A DNA stretch of 56,434 nt from CAZKNF01 sp964554105 (GTDB lineage: Bacteria > Bacteroidota > Rhodothermia > Rhodothermales > VXPQ01). The notes under the pieces were generated by a model. That model saw nothing but the letters and a program-made list of their open reading frames with translations, was not told where the DNA came from and made no database searches. Location: assembly GCA_964554105.1 (NCBI GenBank), contig CAZKNF010000016.1:1-56434 (forward strand), written 5' to 3'. Both the position numbers and the translations under genes were made by a program. This document shows positions 43,999-52,279 of the stretch, one piece after another (the stretch's first letter is position 1; the number at the start of each line of letters is the position of its first letter).

Positions 43999-44487
43999 AT
44001 GAAAGCGATGAACTCAACATCACCCGCACGAACAATTTTTCAGCTTTTACCAATCATGTTCTTGATTGTCGGCTTGACGGCGTGTACGGACACGCAGGAC
44101 GGGGACGTCACCACAATGGATACGACCGCTCTCCCGGTTGATACGGCAGACGCGAGGATGGGCGGAGACATGGCCTTTACCGATGGGGATACGATCGAAG
44201 TTTCGCTCGTGGAATTCGAAATCGACATGCCGATGAACGTTCCGGAGGGCAATACCACGTTTCAGATAACGAATGATGGTACCACTGAGCATAGTTTCGA
44301 GGTTGAGGGGCAGGGAATCGAGGAGTCTCTCACTCAGAATCTAATGCCAGGCGATTCCACGACCTTGCAGGTTGATCTCGATCCCGGATCTTACACGGTG
44401 TACTGCCCGGTCGATAATCATCGCGAGCAGGGAATGGAAGTTCAGCTAACCGTCGAGGAGTCACAGGAGGGAATGGCGGGATTTTAG
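43999..44487 (+). CDS. Cupredoxin lipoprotein
   Basis: 162 residues with a type II signal peptide: hydrophobic LLPIMFLIVGLTAC with lipobox Cys29. After a threonine/aspartate-rich spacer (30-65) comes a small beta sandwich with a full type 1 copper set: His98 (TTEHSF), Cys136 (YTVYCPV), His141 (DNH) and Met146 (GM). The spacing C-x4-H-x4-M is right for a blue copper protein. It should carry electrons at the outer face of the inner membrane or in the outer-membrane periplasmic leaflet. A strong terminator follows. Confidence 0.85.
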   Translation: MKAMNSTSPARTIFQLLPIMFLIVGLTACTDTQDGDVTTMDTTALPVDTADARMGGDMAFTDGDTIEVSLVEFEIDMPMNVPEGNTTFQITNDGTTEHSFEVEGQGIEESLTQNLMPGDSTTLQVDLDPGSYTVYCPVDNHREQGMEVQLTVEESQEGMAGF

Positions 44488-44556
44488 ATTGACCTGGAAC
44501 GCGGCCGGCTCGTGAGAGCGAGACTAACCCGGCGCGTTGAATCTTTAAACGCAGAA

Positions 44557-44590
44557 CGGCGCGCCGCGGATGGCTTTTCGCGGCGCGCCG
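44557..44590 (+). terminator. Terminator-like hairpin after the cupredoxin gene
   Basis: Perfect 12-base arms CGGCGCGCCGCG (44557-44568) and CGCGGCGCGCCG (44579-44590) with the loop GATGGCTTTT. The tail TCGTTT is only weakly T-rich. The very stable stem, 70 bases after the stop, suits a terminator. It lies next to the assembly gap and may have caused the break. Confidence 0.6.
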
Positions 44591-44627
44591 TCGTTTACAA
44601 TCGTTTCGGAGGTCCTCCTGCGACTAT
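44573..44627 (+). repeat. 55-base repeat, left copy, at assembly gap
   Basis: Identical to 44728-44782 on the other side of the 100-N gap. An exact 55-base identity abutting N on both sides is what two contig ends sharing one k-mer look like, so this is probably a single genomic sequence. Confidence 0.9.
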
Positions 44628-44727
44628 NNNNNNNNNNNNNNNNNNNNNNNNNNNNNNNNNNNNNNNNNNNNNNNNNNNNNNNNNNNNNNNNNNNNNNNNN
44701 NNNNNNNNNNNNNNNNNNNNNNNNNNN
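44628..44727. other. Assembly gap of 100 N, probably false
   Basis: Exactly 100 N, flanked directly by two identical 55-base copies. The two contig ends probably overlap and should be merged, removing the gap and one copy. Confidence 0.95.
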
Positions 44728-44782
44728 GCTTTTCGCGGCGCGCCGTCGTTTACAATCGTTTCGGAGGTCCTCCTGCGACTAT
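44728..44782 (+). repeat. 55-base repeat, right copy, at assembly gap
   Basis: Second copy of the 55-base segment at 44573-44627. The last four bases overlap the stop end of the small membrane-protein gene on the minus strand. Confidence 0.9.
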
Positions 44783-44958
44783 GTCTCACGATCCGCCTTT
44801 TCTTGAGCCGTGTACTTGGGCGGTTCGCGACGTGTGCCGGGTGGATCGGGCGGCTTCGAGGGCGTTTCGCGTTCGCGCATCGATCGAAAAACGACATAGC
44901 CGATACCGACGCCGATCGCCAGGATAGCCAGAAGGATTAGGAGGAATAATGTAGACAT
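44779..44958 (-). CDS. Small single-span membrane protein
   Basis: 59 residues, read from the ATG at 44958 with AGGA shortly upstream. Residues 3-24 form one transmembrane helix (LFLLILLAILAIGVGIGYVV), followed by a charged, proline-rich cytoplasmic tail (MRERETPSKPPDPPG, ending EKADRET). The positive residues after the helix suggest the tail is in the cytoplasm. No family was recognised. It converges with the cupredoxin gene across the gap. The composition is protein-like and the ribosome site is reasonable, so I think it is real. Confidence 0.6.
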   Translation of the reverse strand: MSTLFLLILLAILAIGVGIGYVVFRSMRERETPSKPPDPPGTRREPPKYTAQEKADRET

Positions 44959-45258
44959 AGTTCCTGATCTCCCCTCGAGACGTTTGCTGTGCTCCCATAT
45001 CTTAAAGCGGATACTGCTTAGTAGTATTACGTATGTGACTCCGTGTTCACGTCGCAGCCGCTTCGGTACCAGGATTTCACCCCCCGTTTAGGCGCGCAAA
45101 GGCCCGTACAGGGGCACGCTTCCGTCCCGTTCAAACTCGTCAAAAGACGATCGTGAAGAGGTCGTTTCGTCCGGACAGGTCGCTTACGAATGCAGGCGAT
45201 TCGCCGATACTGTAGACGTTCAGATTTTTACTCATCTCGGGCGGAAAAATTGTCCCCG
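44959..45258. other. Intergenic region, nothing identified
   Basis: About 300 bases between divergent small genes, so it should contain both promoters. I recognise no clear promoter hexamers, RNA or repeats. If the start of the next gene is 45190, the region is shorter. Confidence 0.4.
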
Positions 45259-45600
45259 ATGCATATCAGAAGCCTTCATCAAACGTATCCGGCGCCTGCG
45301 GCACATGAGCATTCGGCATCTCGATCCGACGTCCAGTTGCATGAAGATGCAGCGCGTCCGCCGCTTCGGATCATTCGCGACAGAATAGCAATCTCTAGTC
45401 GTGCGCGTACGTTGCTCGATGAGTTGCGGCGAATGCCTGAGGTCGATGTGAGCATATCCGCCTTGCTCGAAAAAGAGCCCCTCCCGGACGTACGCGCCAC
45501 AGAGGTGCTCGATCGTATCGAGGAGGGATTCTATGCGCAGCCCGCGGTGGTAGAAGAGCTTGCCAGCGTGCTCGGCAGCGTGCTCGAGGCTGAGTCTTAA
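45259..45600 (+). CDS. FlgM-like protein (possible anti-sigma factor)
   Basis: 113 residues from the ATG at 45259; an ATG at 45190 would add 23 residues. The C-terminal 75 residues follow the FlgM pattern: DRIAISSRARTLLDEL, then PDVRATEVLDRIEEGFY and VVEELASVLGSVL, where FlgM has D-x-V-x-I-S, D-V-R-x-x-x-V-x-x-I-x-x-G-x-Y and a final helix. FlgM blocks the flagellar sigma-28. No flagellar genes lie in the window, so it may control another sigma factor. The N-terminal 40 residues are low in similarity and probably disordered. Confidence 0.6.
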   Translation: MHIRSLHQTYPAPAAHEHSASRSDVQLHEDAARPPLRIIRDRIAISSRARTLLDELRRMPEVDVSISALLEKEPLPDVRATEVLDRIEEGFYAQPAVVEELASVLGSVLEAES

Positions 45601-45607
45601 CTATACG

Positions 45608-45633
45608 AACGCTAATCTGTCCAGAGTAGCGTT
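45608..45633. terminator. Weak hairpin between convergent genes
   Basis: AACGCTA at 45608-45614 and TAGCGTT at 45627-45633 pair over a 12-base loop at the meeting point of the FlgM-like gene and the minus-strand gene. It could end transcripts from both sides, but no T-tract is clear. Confidence 0.3.
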
Positions 45634-46016
45634 TCCGAAGGGGGTGAAACCTTCGACGTACCGGGAGCCGGTTTCTCTTCGCCTGCGGTGCGCTCGGCGA
45701 GGGATCTCCAGCTGAATTCCGGTCCGCTGCGAAGGACAATAGCTGACGTTTCCTCCGGGTACGAAGCCGCGGCATCCAGCTCGATTGCCATCTGGATGTC
45801 CGACGCGGCTTCCGCTCCGATGGTCGTCTCCTCGTTCGCACCATCGCCATCGGTCTGGGAAGCCGACGCGGATTCATCTACCACCCAGTCGATCTGCCGG
45901 AGGATCCGCAATTGATGAACAATATCTTCGTACGAGACATCATCGGGCATGTGCTTGAGCATGCGAAGCACGGTCTCGCGCGGACTCAGCGATGTGGACT
46001 GCTCCTCCATAGGCAC
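45612..46016 (-). CDS. Small helical protein downstream of dnaA, unknown
   Basis: 134 residues, starting 3 bases after the dnaA stop; the internal ATG two codons in is also possible. Residues 12-42 (ETVLRMLKHMPDDVSYEDI ... LRILRQID) form a helical segment similar to the short domain seen in many antitoxin-like proteins (pattern: L-P-x-D-x-S-x-x-D-I-x-x-x-L). The rest is acidic, Ala/Ser-rich and probably disordered. No partner toxin is next to it. Co-transcription with dnaA is likely from the spacing. Confidence 0.5.
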   Translation of the reverse strand: MPMEEQSTSLSPRETVLRMLKHMPDDVSYEDIVHQLRILRQIDWVVDESASASQTDGDGANEETTIGAEAASDIQMAIELDAAASYPEETSAIVLRSGPEFSWRSLAERTAGEEKPAPGTSKVSPPSETLLWTD

Positions 46017-46019
46017 TCT

Positions 46020-47681
46020 TTATGCGACCCCGACCTGCCGCTGGCGCATTCGCATCGGACTGGGCGGTGACTGCCGCTGCAGCACCTGCTCGACCTCTGC
46101 AAACTGCTCGCGAAAAGCTGGTTCTAGTTCGAGCCGGTTTTCGACCGAGTTGCAGGCGTGGATCACCGTCGAGTGATCCCGTCCGCCGAACCTCAGGCCG
46201 ATGCTCTTCAACGAATGCGATGTCATCTTCTTGCTAAAGTGCATCGCCACGTGGCGAGCCGTTACGACTTCACGCTTGCGTGTTTTCGCGGAGAGGTCTT
46301 CCGGCGTGAGTCCGTAAAAATTCGCCACGGCACGCTGGATGTCCTCGATCTCGAGCCGAACCTGAAAATCCTCCATCATATCGCGCAAAATCTCCTTAGC
46401 TGCATCCGGATCGATCTCTCGCCGATACAGTGCTGCATGGGCGGAGAGCTTGAGCAGCGCCCCTTCCAATTGGCGGATATTCGCCTTCACGCGTTCGGCC
46501 ACGAAATCGACCACGTCCGGAGTTAATGAGACGTCATGTTTTGCGGCTTTGTACCTCAGAATTGCGGTGCGCGTTTCAAGATCGGGCGCCTGGATATCGG
46601 CGCCGAGTCCCCATTTGAACCGTGAAAGAAGCCGTTCTTCGATGCCGGATATCTCCGCCGGAGGCCGATCTGCGCACAATATGATCTGCTTGCCGGTCTG
46701 GTGCAGCTCGTTAAAAACGTGGAAGAACTCCTCCTGCGTCTTCTCCTTCCCGCCGAAGAATTGGACGTCGTCTACGATGAGCAGGTCGATTGTCCGGTAG
46801 AAACTGGAAAAATCCGAAACTCTGTTCTCCTGGATCGACCGGACGAACTGCGAGGTGAACTGTTCGCTCGAGACATATAGGACGCGTTCGGCCTTCCGGT
46901 TTGAGTTGACGTAATTGCCGATGGCCTGTACGATGTGCGTTTTTCCGAGTCCGACGCCGCCGTACACCATGAACGGATTGAAGCTCGTGCCGCCCGGATT
47001 CTGCGCGATTGCCACGGATGCACTTCTGGCGAGTCGATTACAGTCGCCTTCTATAAAGGAATCGAACGTGTATTCCGATTTGAGCCGGCTGTCCATATTG
47101 CGAGCCGGCGCCCGGACAGTGTTCGCTGCGGGATTTCCTGCCGTGTTTCGTGCGGTGTGCTGCGATGGATGTTGGGGCTGTCCCGGCGATCGTGCGGCGC
47201 GCCGCCGGGCAGACGGCGCCATCTCGCGATGCTGTGCATACGATTGGGGTTCTGCATGTGAGGGTCCGGGATACGACGGCTGGTTGCCGAAATTCGACCC
47301 GTCGAATTGCGGCGGTCCGACGCCGCGTGCGGGCTTGGCATCCGGCGCTCCCGCTGCCTGCGGATGCGCGTTTAGTACGTCTGGACGCTGTCGATTCGAT
47401 ACGGATTCTGTATGCTCTGGTGCAACTTCATAGGAAATGGCCGTGTCCTGGCCCGTGACGTCGGCGGCCGCCCGCCGGATTACGTGCGCATAATGGGACT
47501 CGAGCCATTCGGTATGAAAGGCATCGGGCACGGCGAGGCGAAGTTCAACGGCGTTGTCGTTCGTTTCCAGTGAAAGTGGCGTAATCGGAGCAAACCACGT
47601 TCGAAAGGACTGCGTGGAGATCTGGTCGGAAATATGGGTGAGGCAGTTTTCCCACGTCTTCTCAGCAGCGGTAGGTGGCAT
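46020..47681 (-). CDS. dnaA: Chromosomal replication initiator DnaA
   Basis: 553 residues. Domain I (1-85) has WENCLTHISDQISTQSFRTWF; domain II (about 90-200) is a long linker rich in Ala, Pro, Gln and Arg, longer than the 80 or so residues common elsewhere; domain III has Walker A GGVGLGKT (241-248) and Walker B LLIVDDVQF (300-308); domain IV has the DNA-binding signature GGRDHSTV (499-506). It binds DnaA boxes at oriC and opens the duplex. An origin-like region with DnaA boxes lies upstream, between this gene and the divergent ImuB-like gene. Confidence 0.96.
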   Translation of the reverse strand: MPPTAAEKTWENCLTHISDQISTQSFRTWFAPITPLSLETNDNAVELRLAVPDAFHTEWLESHYAHVIRRAAADVTGQDTAISYEVAPEHTESVSNRQRPDVLNAHPQAAGAPDAKPARGVGPPQFDGSNFGNQPSYPGPSHAEPQSYAQHREMAPSARRRAARSPGQPQHPSQHTARNTAGNPAANTVRAPARNMDSRLKSEYTFDSFIEGDCNRLARSASVAIAQNPGGTSFNPFMVYGGVGLGKTHIVQAIGNYVNSNRKAERVLYVSSEQFTSQFVRSIQENRVSDFSSFYRTIDLLIVDDVQFFGGKEKTQEEFFHVFNELHQTGKQIILCADRPPAEISGIEERLLSRFKWGLGADIQAPDLETRTAILRYKAAKHDVSLTPDVVDFVAERVKANIRQLEGALLKLSAHAALYRREIDPDAAKEILRDMMEDFQVRLEIEDIQRAVANFYGLTPEDLSAKTRKREVVTARHVAMHFSKKMTSHSLKSIGLRFGGRDHSTVIHACNSVENRLELEPAFREQFAEVEQVLQRQSPPSPMRMRQRQVGVA

Positions 47682-47699
47682 ATTGGGTAGGGTGATGGA

Positions 47700-48010
47700 G
47701 GTAATTCAGAGAGGCTATGATTGGTTAAAGGAGGCGCCCAAAACCAGGGTTCATTTTATAGGTGGGCCGTCCGCATTGCAAGCAAAAGTTGACTACAATT
47801 TCCTAACATCGAATCACCAGTTCTCAGCACTTTTCCACGGGTTATCCACGGACCTGAGGTGATGGATTAGGTGCGCGGCAGGGGGGGTGGGTGTGATTCG
47901 ACCCATGGGGGCATGCAGATCGGGTTTGTTCCGCCATTTCTTTTTGGCTCTAGAGTGGAATGATGTGTAAATTCCTGTAAATACAGGACTTATAAACTAT
48001 ATTTTTTGGC
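47700..48010. other. Probable oriC region
   Basis: Directly upstream of dnaA in a gene-free stretch (47682-48324). Two DnaA-box-like sites lie side by side: TTTTCCACG at 47831-47839 and TTATCCACG at 47842-47850; the second differs from the consensus TTATCCACA by one base. An AT-rich tract at 47961-48009 could be the unwinding element and includes the inverted repeat CCTGTA-AA-TACAGG (47974-47987). The remaining bases to 48324 show no gene. The count of strong boxes is low, so this is a candidate. Confidence 0.6.
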
Positions 48011-48324
48011 AGACGCTGCAGCGCGGCGAGTCGGAGGCGGTTCGTCACGGGGGACGTCAGCGCAAACATGTGCGCAACGTGCAATCCGGCCGCCTGTATG
48101 CCCTGGACGGCAGTTGTTCACATATGTAAGCGCCTGTCGTGAAAAGCCTTTATTGCGAAGATTGAGAGAGGATTCGCGCGTGTGCGCCGAGGGGTCCGGA
48201 GGCGTCCTCGGGGCGCTCCTTTTCTCGGTAACGAAATCGCGATGGTCTTGCTATACACATATTTTGCACCTATCATTTTCTCTGGAGTTCAGAGTCCAGA
48301 TGTCAGGTCCAGAATTCAGAGTGA

Positions 48325-49491
48325 ATGCGATTCGGATGCTTCTACATACCGTCCTTCCCCGCGTGGGTTTTTGAGCGGGTGGATGCTGCGGCGAAGGCGG
48401 CACCAGTGATCGTTACGGCATCCGGACGGGTGCTTTCGTTTTCCGGAAATCTTCGGGCGGCCGGCATCGTGGAGGGCATTCCTGTCGAGCGTGCGGAGCG
48501 GCTGATGCCGGCGGGAACGCTGATCCGGCGGCGCGACGCCCAGCTCGAGCAGGCTGCATGGGAGGATGTGCTGCACGAGATCAATACCTATACGCCATTT
48601 ATGGAGTCGGATCGTCCGGGGAGAGCGTATTTCAGGCCGTTCGTAATGGAAGATGTGCGGGTGTTGAGTTCGCGGATGCAGGCACAGGTAGCCCTTGCAC
48701 CGCATCGTTGTACGGCGATGTTGGCGGCGATGCGGACGGCGCCCGGAAATGTTGTAGCGGTGCGGCCGCATCACGTACGTGCCTTTCTGGATCGCTTCGA
48801 GATCGAGCGCCTGACGCAGATCTGTGGATTTGAGACGATCGGGGATGCGCCCTCCTTTTCGGAGGAGATCATCGAGCAGCTTCCGCTTTTCGGATTCGAT
48901 ACCCTCGGGGCTGCTTTCGGGCTCGCACACCGTCACTTGAAGGCGCAGTTTGGAGCGGACGGTGATCGGCTCTACCGGCTGCTGCATCCGGCTGATGGGG
49001 AATCGATGCCTCTCTACCAGCCGCCGCCTGCGATCAGCCGCGCCTACGAGTTTGATCAGCCGTGCTCCGAGCCGGGCGAGATGCTGCCGGCGTTGGAGTT
49101 CATCCTGAAGCAGGCCGTCGCCGAGCTGAAGGGAAACGGAGCCCAGCGCATAAAGGTGATGCTGCACGATCGGCTGCGGCCCTCGAGTTTTGCCTGCCGT
49201 GTACTGCCTGAGCCGTCGAGCGATCCAAGCCGGCTGTTCGGTACGATCAAGACGCTGCTCGGCGGTCTGCTCGATTCCGGATGCCGAGTGCAGGCGGTCG
49301 AGCTGGAGCTGGCTTCGCTGCGTGTCGCGCGTTCGTCGCAGCAGTCGCTGTTTTTCAGGCGTCCGGCTGCGGCGAAAGCCGTGGAGGCCGTGCACCGCCG
49401 CTATCCCGACGCGATCCGCCGCCCCGCTACTGCTCCGGATGCGGTATTTGACGAAGAGCGGGCCTCGTTCGAGACGTTTGAAAGTCGTTGA
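48325..49491 (+). CDS. ImuB-like Y-family DNA polymerase homologue, probably inactive
   Basis: 388 residues. The start RFGCFYIPSFPAWVFERV corresponds to the Y-family palm start, but the metal-binding Asp is replaced (IPSFPA), and no Ser-x-Asp-Glu motif appears later; these losses are typical of ImuB. The middle holds FEIERLTQICGFETIGD (helix-hairpin-helix region) and FDTLGAAFGLAHRHL. ImuB is a non-catalytic adaptor that brings the error-prone polymerase DnaE2 to the clamp. The next gene is DUF6504-like, a usual neighbour. ImuA and DnaE2 are not in the window. Identity as ImuB-like is by motif pattern. Confidence 0.7.
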   Translation: MRFGCFYIPSFPAWVFERVDAAAKAAPVIVTASGRVLSFSGNLRAAGIVEGIPVERAERLMPAGTLIRRRDAQLEQAAWEDVLHEINTYTPFMESDRPGRAYFRPFVMEDVRVLSSRMQAQVALAPHRCTAMLAAMRTAPGNVVAVRPHHVRAFLDRFEIERLTQICGFETIGDAPSFSEEIIEQLPLFGFDTLGAAFGLAHRHLKAQFGADGDRLYRLLHPADGESMPLYQPPPAISRAYEFDQPCSEPGEMLPALEFILKQAVAELKGNGAQRIKVMLHDRLRPSSFACRVLPEPSSDPSRLFGTIKTLLGGLLDSGCRVQAVELELASLRVARSSQQSLFFRRPAAAKAVEAVHRRYPDAIRRPATAPDAVFDEERASFETFESR

Positions 49492-49512
49492 GCGAAGAAA
49501 AGGGGCGGCGTT

Positions 49513-49980
49513 ATGAAGTTCATCAATACACCCGTTTCAGTAGATGCGCGCAAGGGAGTCCCCCGTCGAATCCGCTGGGATCGGAGCGTCTACAGCGTCC
49601 GCCGGCTGCTTGATTTCTGGATTCTGCAGAGCCGCTGGTGGGGTCGCGAAGAGAAACGTGTCTATTTCCGACTGGAGACCGACGGCGGAGTGGTGGAGGT
49701 TTACCGGATGGATGCCCCGGCCGGCACCGCGGGGCCGACGGCATCTTCTTCAGCATCCACACATGCCGATTTCATGGAAGGCGACACGCACACGCGGGAG
49801 CTGCGGCAGACGGAGAGTCCCTATCGTCCGGATGCCGCCCATCTGGCCGGCCGCCGGCAGAAGAAAAATGCACGCGCAGCCAACCTTGAGAAGAACGAAC
49901 ACGCAGGCAAGAACGCACGCGCCGACAATCATAAGGAATCATCCTCTCTTCGATGGGTGCTAACAAAAGTGATGGATTAG
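49513..49980 (+). CDS. DUF6504-like protein next to ImuB-like gene
   Basis: 155 residues. The first 65 residues are conserved-looking: FINTPVSVDARKGVPRRIRW, VYSVRRLLDFWILQSRWW, EKRVYFRLETDGGVVEVYRM. This Trp/Arg-rich small fold occurs next to imuB and dnaE2 in many genomes. The remaining residues (70-155) are low-complexity, rich in Ala, His, Lys and Asn. It probably helps damage-induced synthesis; direct function is not established. Its stop overlaps the start of the next gene by 28 bases in another frame. Confidence 0.65.
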   Translation: MKFINTPVSVDARKGVPRRIRWDRSVYSVRRLLDFWILQSRWWGREEKRVYFRLETDGGVVEVYRMDAPAGTAGPTASSSASTHADFMEGDTHTRELRQTESPYRPDAAHLAGRRQKKNARAANLEKNEHAGKNARADNHKESSSLRWVLTKVMD

Positions 49981-50879
49981 CGGGTTGCGGAGCGAATCGC
50001 TGTGTGCGTGCTCCGCTAGTGCTCCTGATTGCCGCGATGCTGGGGGCATGTGCGAGTCTCACGACGGAACGTATTCCGCTCCGCCTGGAAGAGCGCGAGT
50101 TGATAGAGACGGATGCTCGGGAGCTGCTCTATAGCATGCTGCTCGTGGACGCGAAGGGCGATTCGGTAGCCACTTTTCTTCGGCGGCCTGCCGAGATCGG
50201 GCCGGACGAGAAACTGCCGGGAATCGTACTTGTCGCCGGGCGTGAGACGGGCCGCCGGGCGGCGGAGGTCATCCCGGGTCCGCTCGACGGAGTCGTGCTC
50301 GCCATAGAGTACCCCCAGACAATTCCTGAAGATCTGACGCCTGCGCAGCTGCTCGGCGAACTCTCGTCCATTCGTGAGACGGCATACAGGATGCCGGGGA
50401 TTCTTACGGGAGCTGCGGAGTTCCTCGCCGAACAACCGGAGGTCGATTCCACGCGGCTGGTCCTCGTGGGGGTGAGCTTTGGCGTACCCTTCGCGGCCCC
50501 TGCAGGAAGGGACCGCATCTTCCGCGGTGTGGCGCTGCATCACGGAGGCGCCGACCTGAATCTCCTCTTCCGGTCCATGCTCCCCATCGAAAACCGCGTT
50601 CTCCGCGCCATCGTTGCTAGATTCGCATCCTGGTACTTCCGAGAGATGGACCCGGGTCGTCACGTGGACGAGATTTCCCCGACCCCTCTCTTTCTTATCA
50701 ACGGCAGCAACGACCAGCTCGTCACGCCGCGATCGGCACGTCTACTTTTCACAAAGGCGAGGGAGCCTGTGCGGCAGATCTGGCTCCCGCACGATCACCT
50801 GATGCCGGACGAGCTCGACCAGATGCGCGAGCTGGCAGACAGCACCTTGAGTCACTTCGAGTTTCTCCAGCAGGAGTGA
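49953..50879 (+). CDS. Alpha/beta-hydrolase lipoprotein
   Basis: 308 residues with a lipobox (LLIAAMLGAC33), so anchored to a membrane after export. The core fold has GIVLVAGRETGRR, the nucleophile elbow GVSFGVP with Ser175, NGSNDQLV with Asp254 and LPHDHLMP with His280 or His282: a complete Ser-Asp-His triad. The substrate is unknown. It overlaps the preceding gene, whose disordered tail may tolerate this, or the true start is an in-frame codon later. Confidence 0.75.
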   Translation: MGANKSDGLAGCGANRCVRAPLVLLIAAMLGACASLTTERIPLRLEERELIETDARELLYSMLLVDAKGDSVATFLRRPAEIGPDEKLPGIVLVAGRETGRRAAEVIPGPLDGVVLAIEYPQTIPEDLTPAQLLGELSSIRETAYRMPGILTGAAEFLAEQPEVDSTRLVLVGVSFGVPFAAPAGRDRIFRGVALHHGGADLNLLFRSMLPIENRVLRAIVARFASWYFREMDPGRHVDEISPTPLFLINGSNDQLVTPRSARLLFTKAREPVRQIWLPHDHLMPDELDQMRELADSTLSHFEFLQQE

Positions 50880-50992
50880 TGGTCCGCGGGGGACGGCGAG
50901 GCGAGGGCTTGCAACGGAGATATGGGAAGTAGCATTTTGCGCTATATTGAAGCGCCCGTCCCATCCAGAGCAAAACACTTCCCAGCGAGCCC

Positions 50993-52216
50993 ATGAATCT
51001 CCTGCTTACTTCTCGCCTCTCTCTGATGTTGTTCGTTCAGTACTTCATCTGGGGGGCGTGGGGAACTACACTTGGGAACTACATGGGCACGATCGACATG
51101 GGCGAGTCAATCCCGCTCGCATATTCGCTCGGGCCAATTGCCGCCGTGGTCGCACCATTTTTCCTCGGGATGGTCGCAGATCGGTTCTTCGATTCGGAGA
51201 AGGTACTTGGCGTGCTCTGCATCGTAGGCGGCATCGCGCTCGTGATGATGCCAGGCTTTGCCGGGACGGCCCTCTTCATCCCCCTGCTGTTCGTTCACGC
51301 GTTGTGCTATTTCCCCACGCTGGGGTTAACCGCATCGCTCGCATTCCATCACATGGCGAGCCCTGAGAAGGAATACCCGATCGTTCGCGTCTTCGGGACT
51401 ATCGGCTGGATCGCGGCCGGCATCTTCGTAAGCAAGATCCTGCAGGCCGATTTCGAGCCGACGCCCCTGTACGTAGCGGGAGCGGCGTCACTTTTTCTGG
51501 GTTTTTACAGCTTCACGATGCCGCGGACGCCTCCGCCATCTGCCGGCACGACGACGACCTGGAAGCAGATCGTCGGCATCGACGCCCTGAAGCAGTTGAA
51601 GACGCGATCCTTCGTCGTCTTCCTGATCAGTGCGATGCTGACGTATATCGCGTTCGGCATTTACTTCCCGTACGCACCGGTCTACCTCGCCGAAATAGGA
51701 ATCGACAATCCTGGCTTTCAGATGACCTTCGGCCAGATGTCTGAGATCTTCTTCATGCTGCTGATCCCGTTTTTCTTCCGGCGTCTGGGCGTCAAGTGGA
51801 TGCTCTTGATAGGGATGCTCGCCTGGTTCGTCCGGTTTACGCTGTTCGCCGGAGCAGCGATCGACGGCATTTACGTGATGATTCTCGTCGGCATCCTCGT
51901 GCATGGAATCTGCTTCGACTTCTTCTTCGTGACCGGGCAGATTTACATCGACAAGAAGACCTCGAAGGCAATTCGCGGGCAGGTGCAAGGGCTGCTGGTC
52001 CTCCTTACGTACGGTGTCGGTTTTCTGATCGGCACGCAGCTCTCCGGGTTCTTCGTAAACAGTCTCGGCGACGGCGGAATGCTTTCGCCGCCGGACTGGC
52101 GCCTTTTCTGGGGTGTATTCGCCGCGGCGGCGTTCGTCTTCGCGACGTTCTTCTTCGTCATGTTTGACGATAAGATAGAAGAGCCGGAATCCGCCGGTGA
52201 GGTGGTCGCCGTGTGA
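50993..52216 (+). CDS. Nucleoside:H+ symporter family MFS permease (NupG/XapB-like)
   Basis: 407 residues, twelve hydrophobic segments. FIWGAWGTTLGNYMG at the start, RVFGTIGWIAAGIF in the first half, and HGICFDFFFVTGQIYIDKKTS in the second half are the marks of the NupG branch. It should import nucleosides across the inner membrane by proton symport. Bacteroidota members often sit in sugar or nucleoside salvage loci; here no other salvage gene is next to it. Confidence 0.87.
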   Translation: MNLLLTSRLSLMLFVQYFIWGAWGTTLGNYMGTIDMGESIPLAYSLGPIAAVVAPFFLGMVADRFFDSEKVLGVLCIVGGIALVMMPGFAGTALFIPLLFVHALCYFPTLGLTASLAFHHMASPEKEYPIVRVFGTIGWIAAGIFVSKILQADFEPTPLYVAGAASLFLGFYSFTMPRTPPPSAGTTTTWKQIVGIDALKQLKTRSFVVFLISAMLTYIAFGIYFPYAPVYLAEIGIDNPGFQMTFGQMSEIFFMLLIPFFFRRLGVKWMLLIGMLAWFVRFTLFAGAAIDGIYVMILVGILVHGICFDFFFVTGQIYIDKKTSKAIRGQVQGLLVLLTYGVGFLIGTQLSGFFVNSLGDGGMLSPPDWRLFWGVFAAAAFVFATFFFVMFDDKIEEPESAGEVVAV

Positions 52217-52279
52217 TAGCCGCTCTAATCAGTAGCTAGGCAGGCGCTTCGCACAGGAATTCAAATCGAGACTGGAACG

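Noticed and set aside
44512..44940. Open frame crossing the second assembly gap
   Set aside because: It is built from the duplicated 55-base end and N, and covers a hairpin and the antisense of the small membrane protein.
48006..48374. 122-codon plus-strand frame in the origin region
   Set aside because: No ribosome site or family motif, and it overlaps the start of the ImuB-like gene in another frame.
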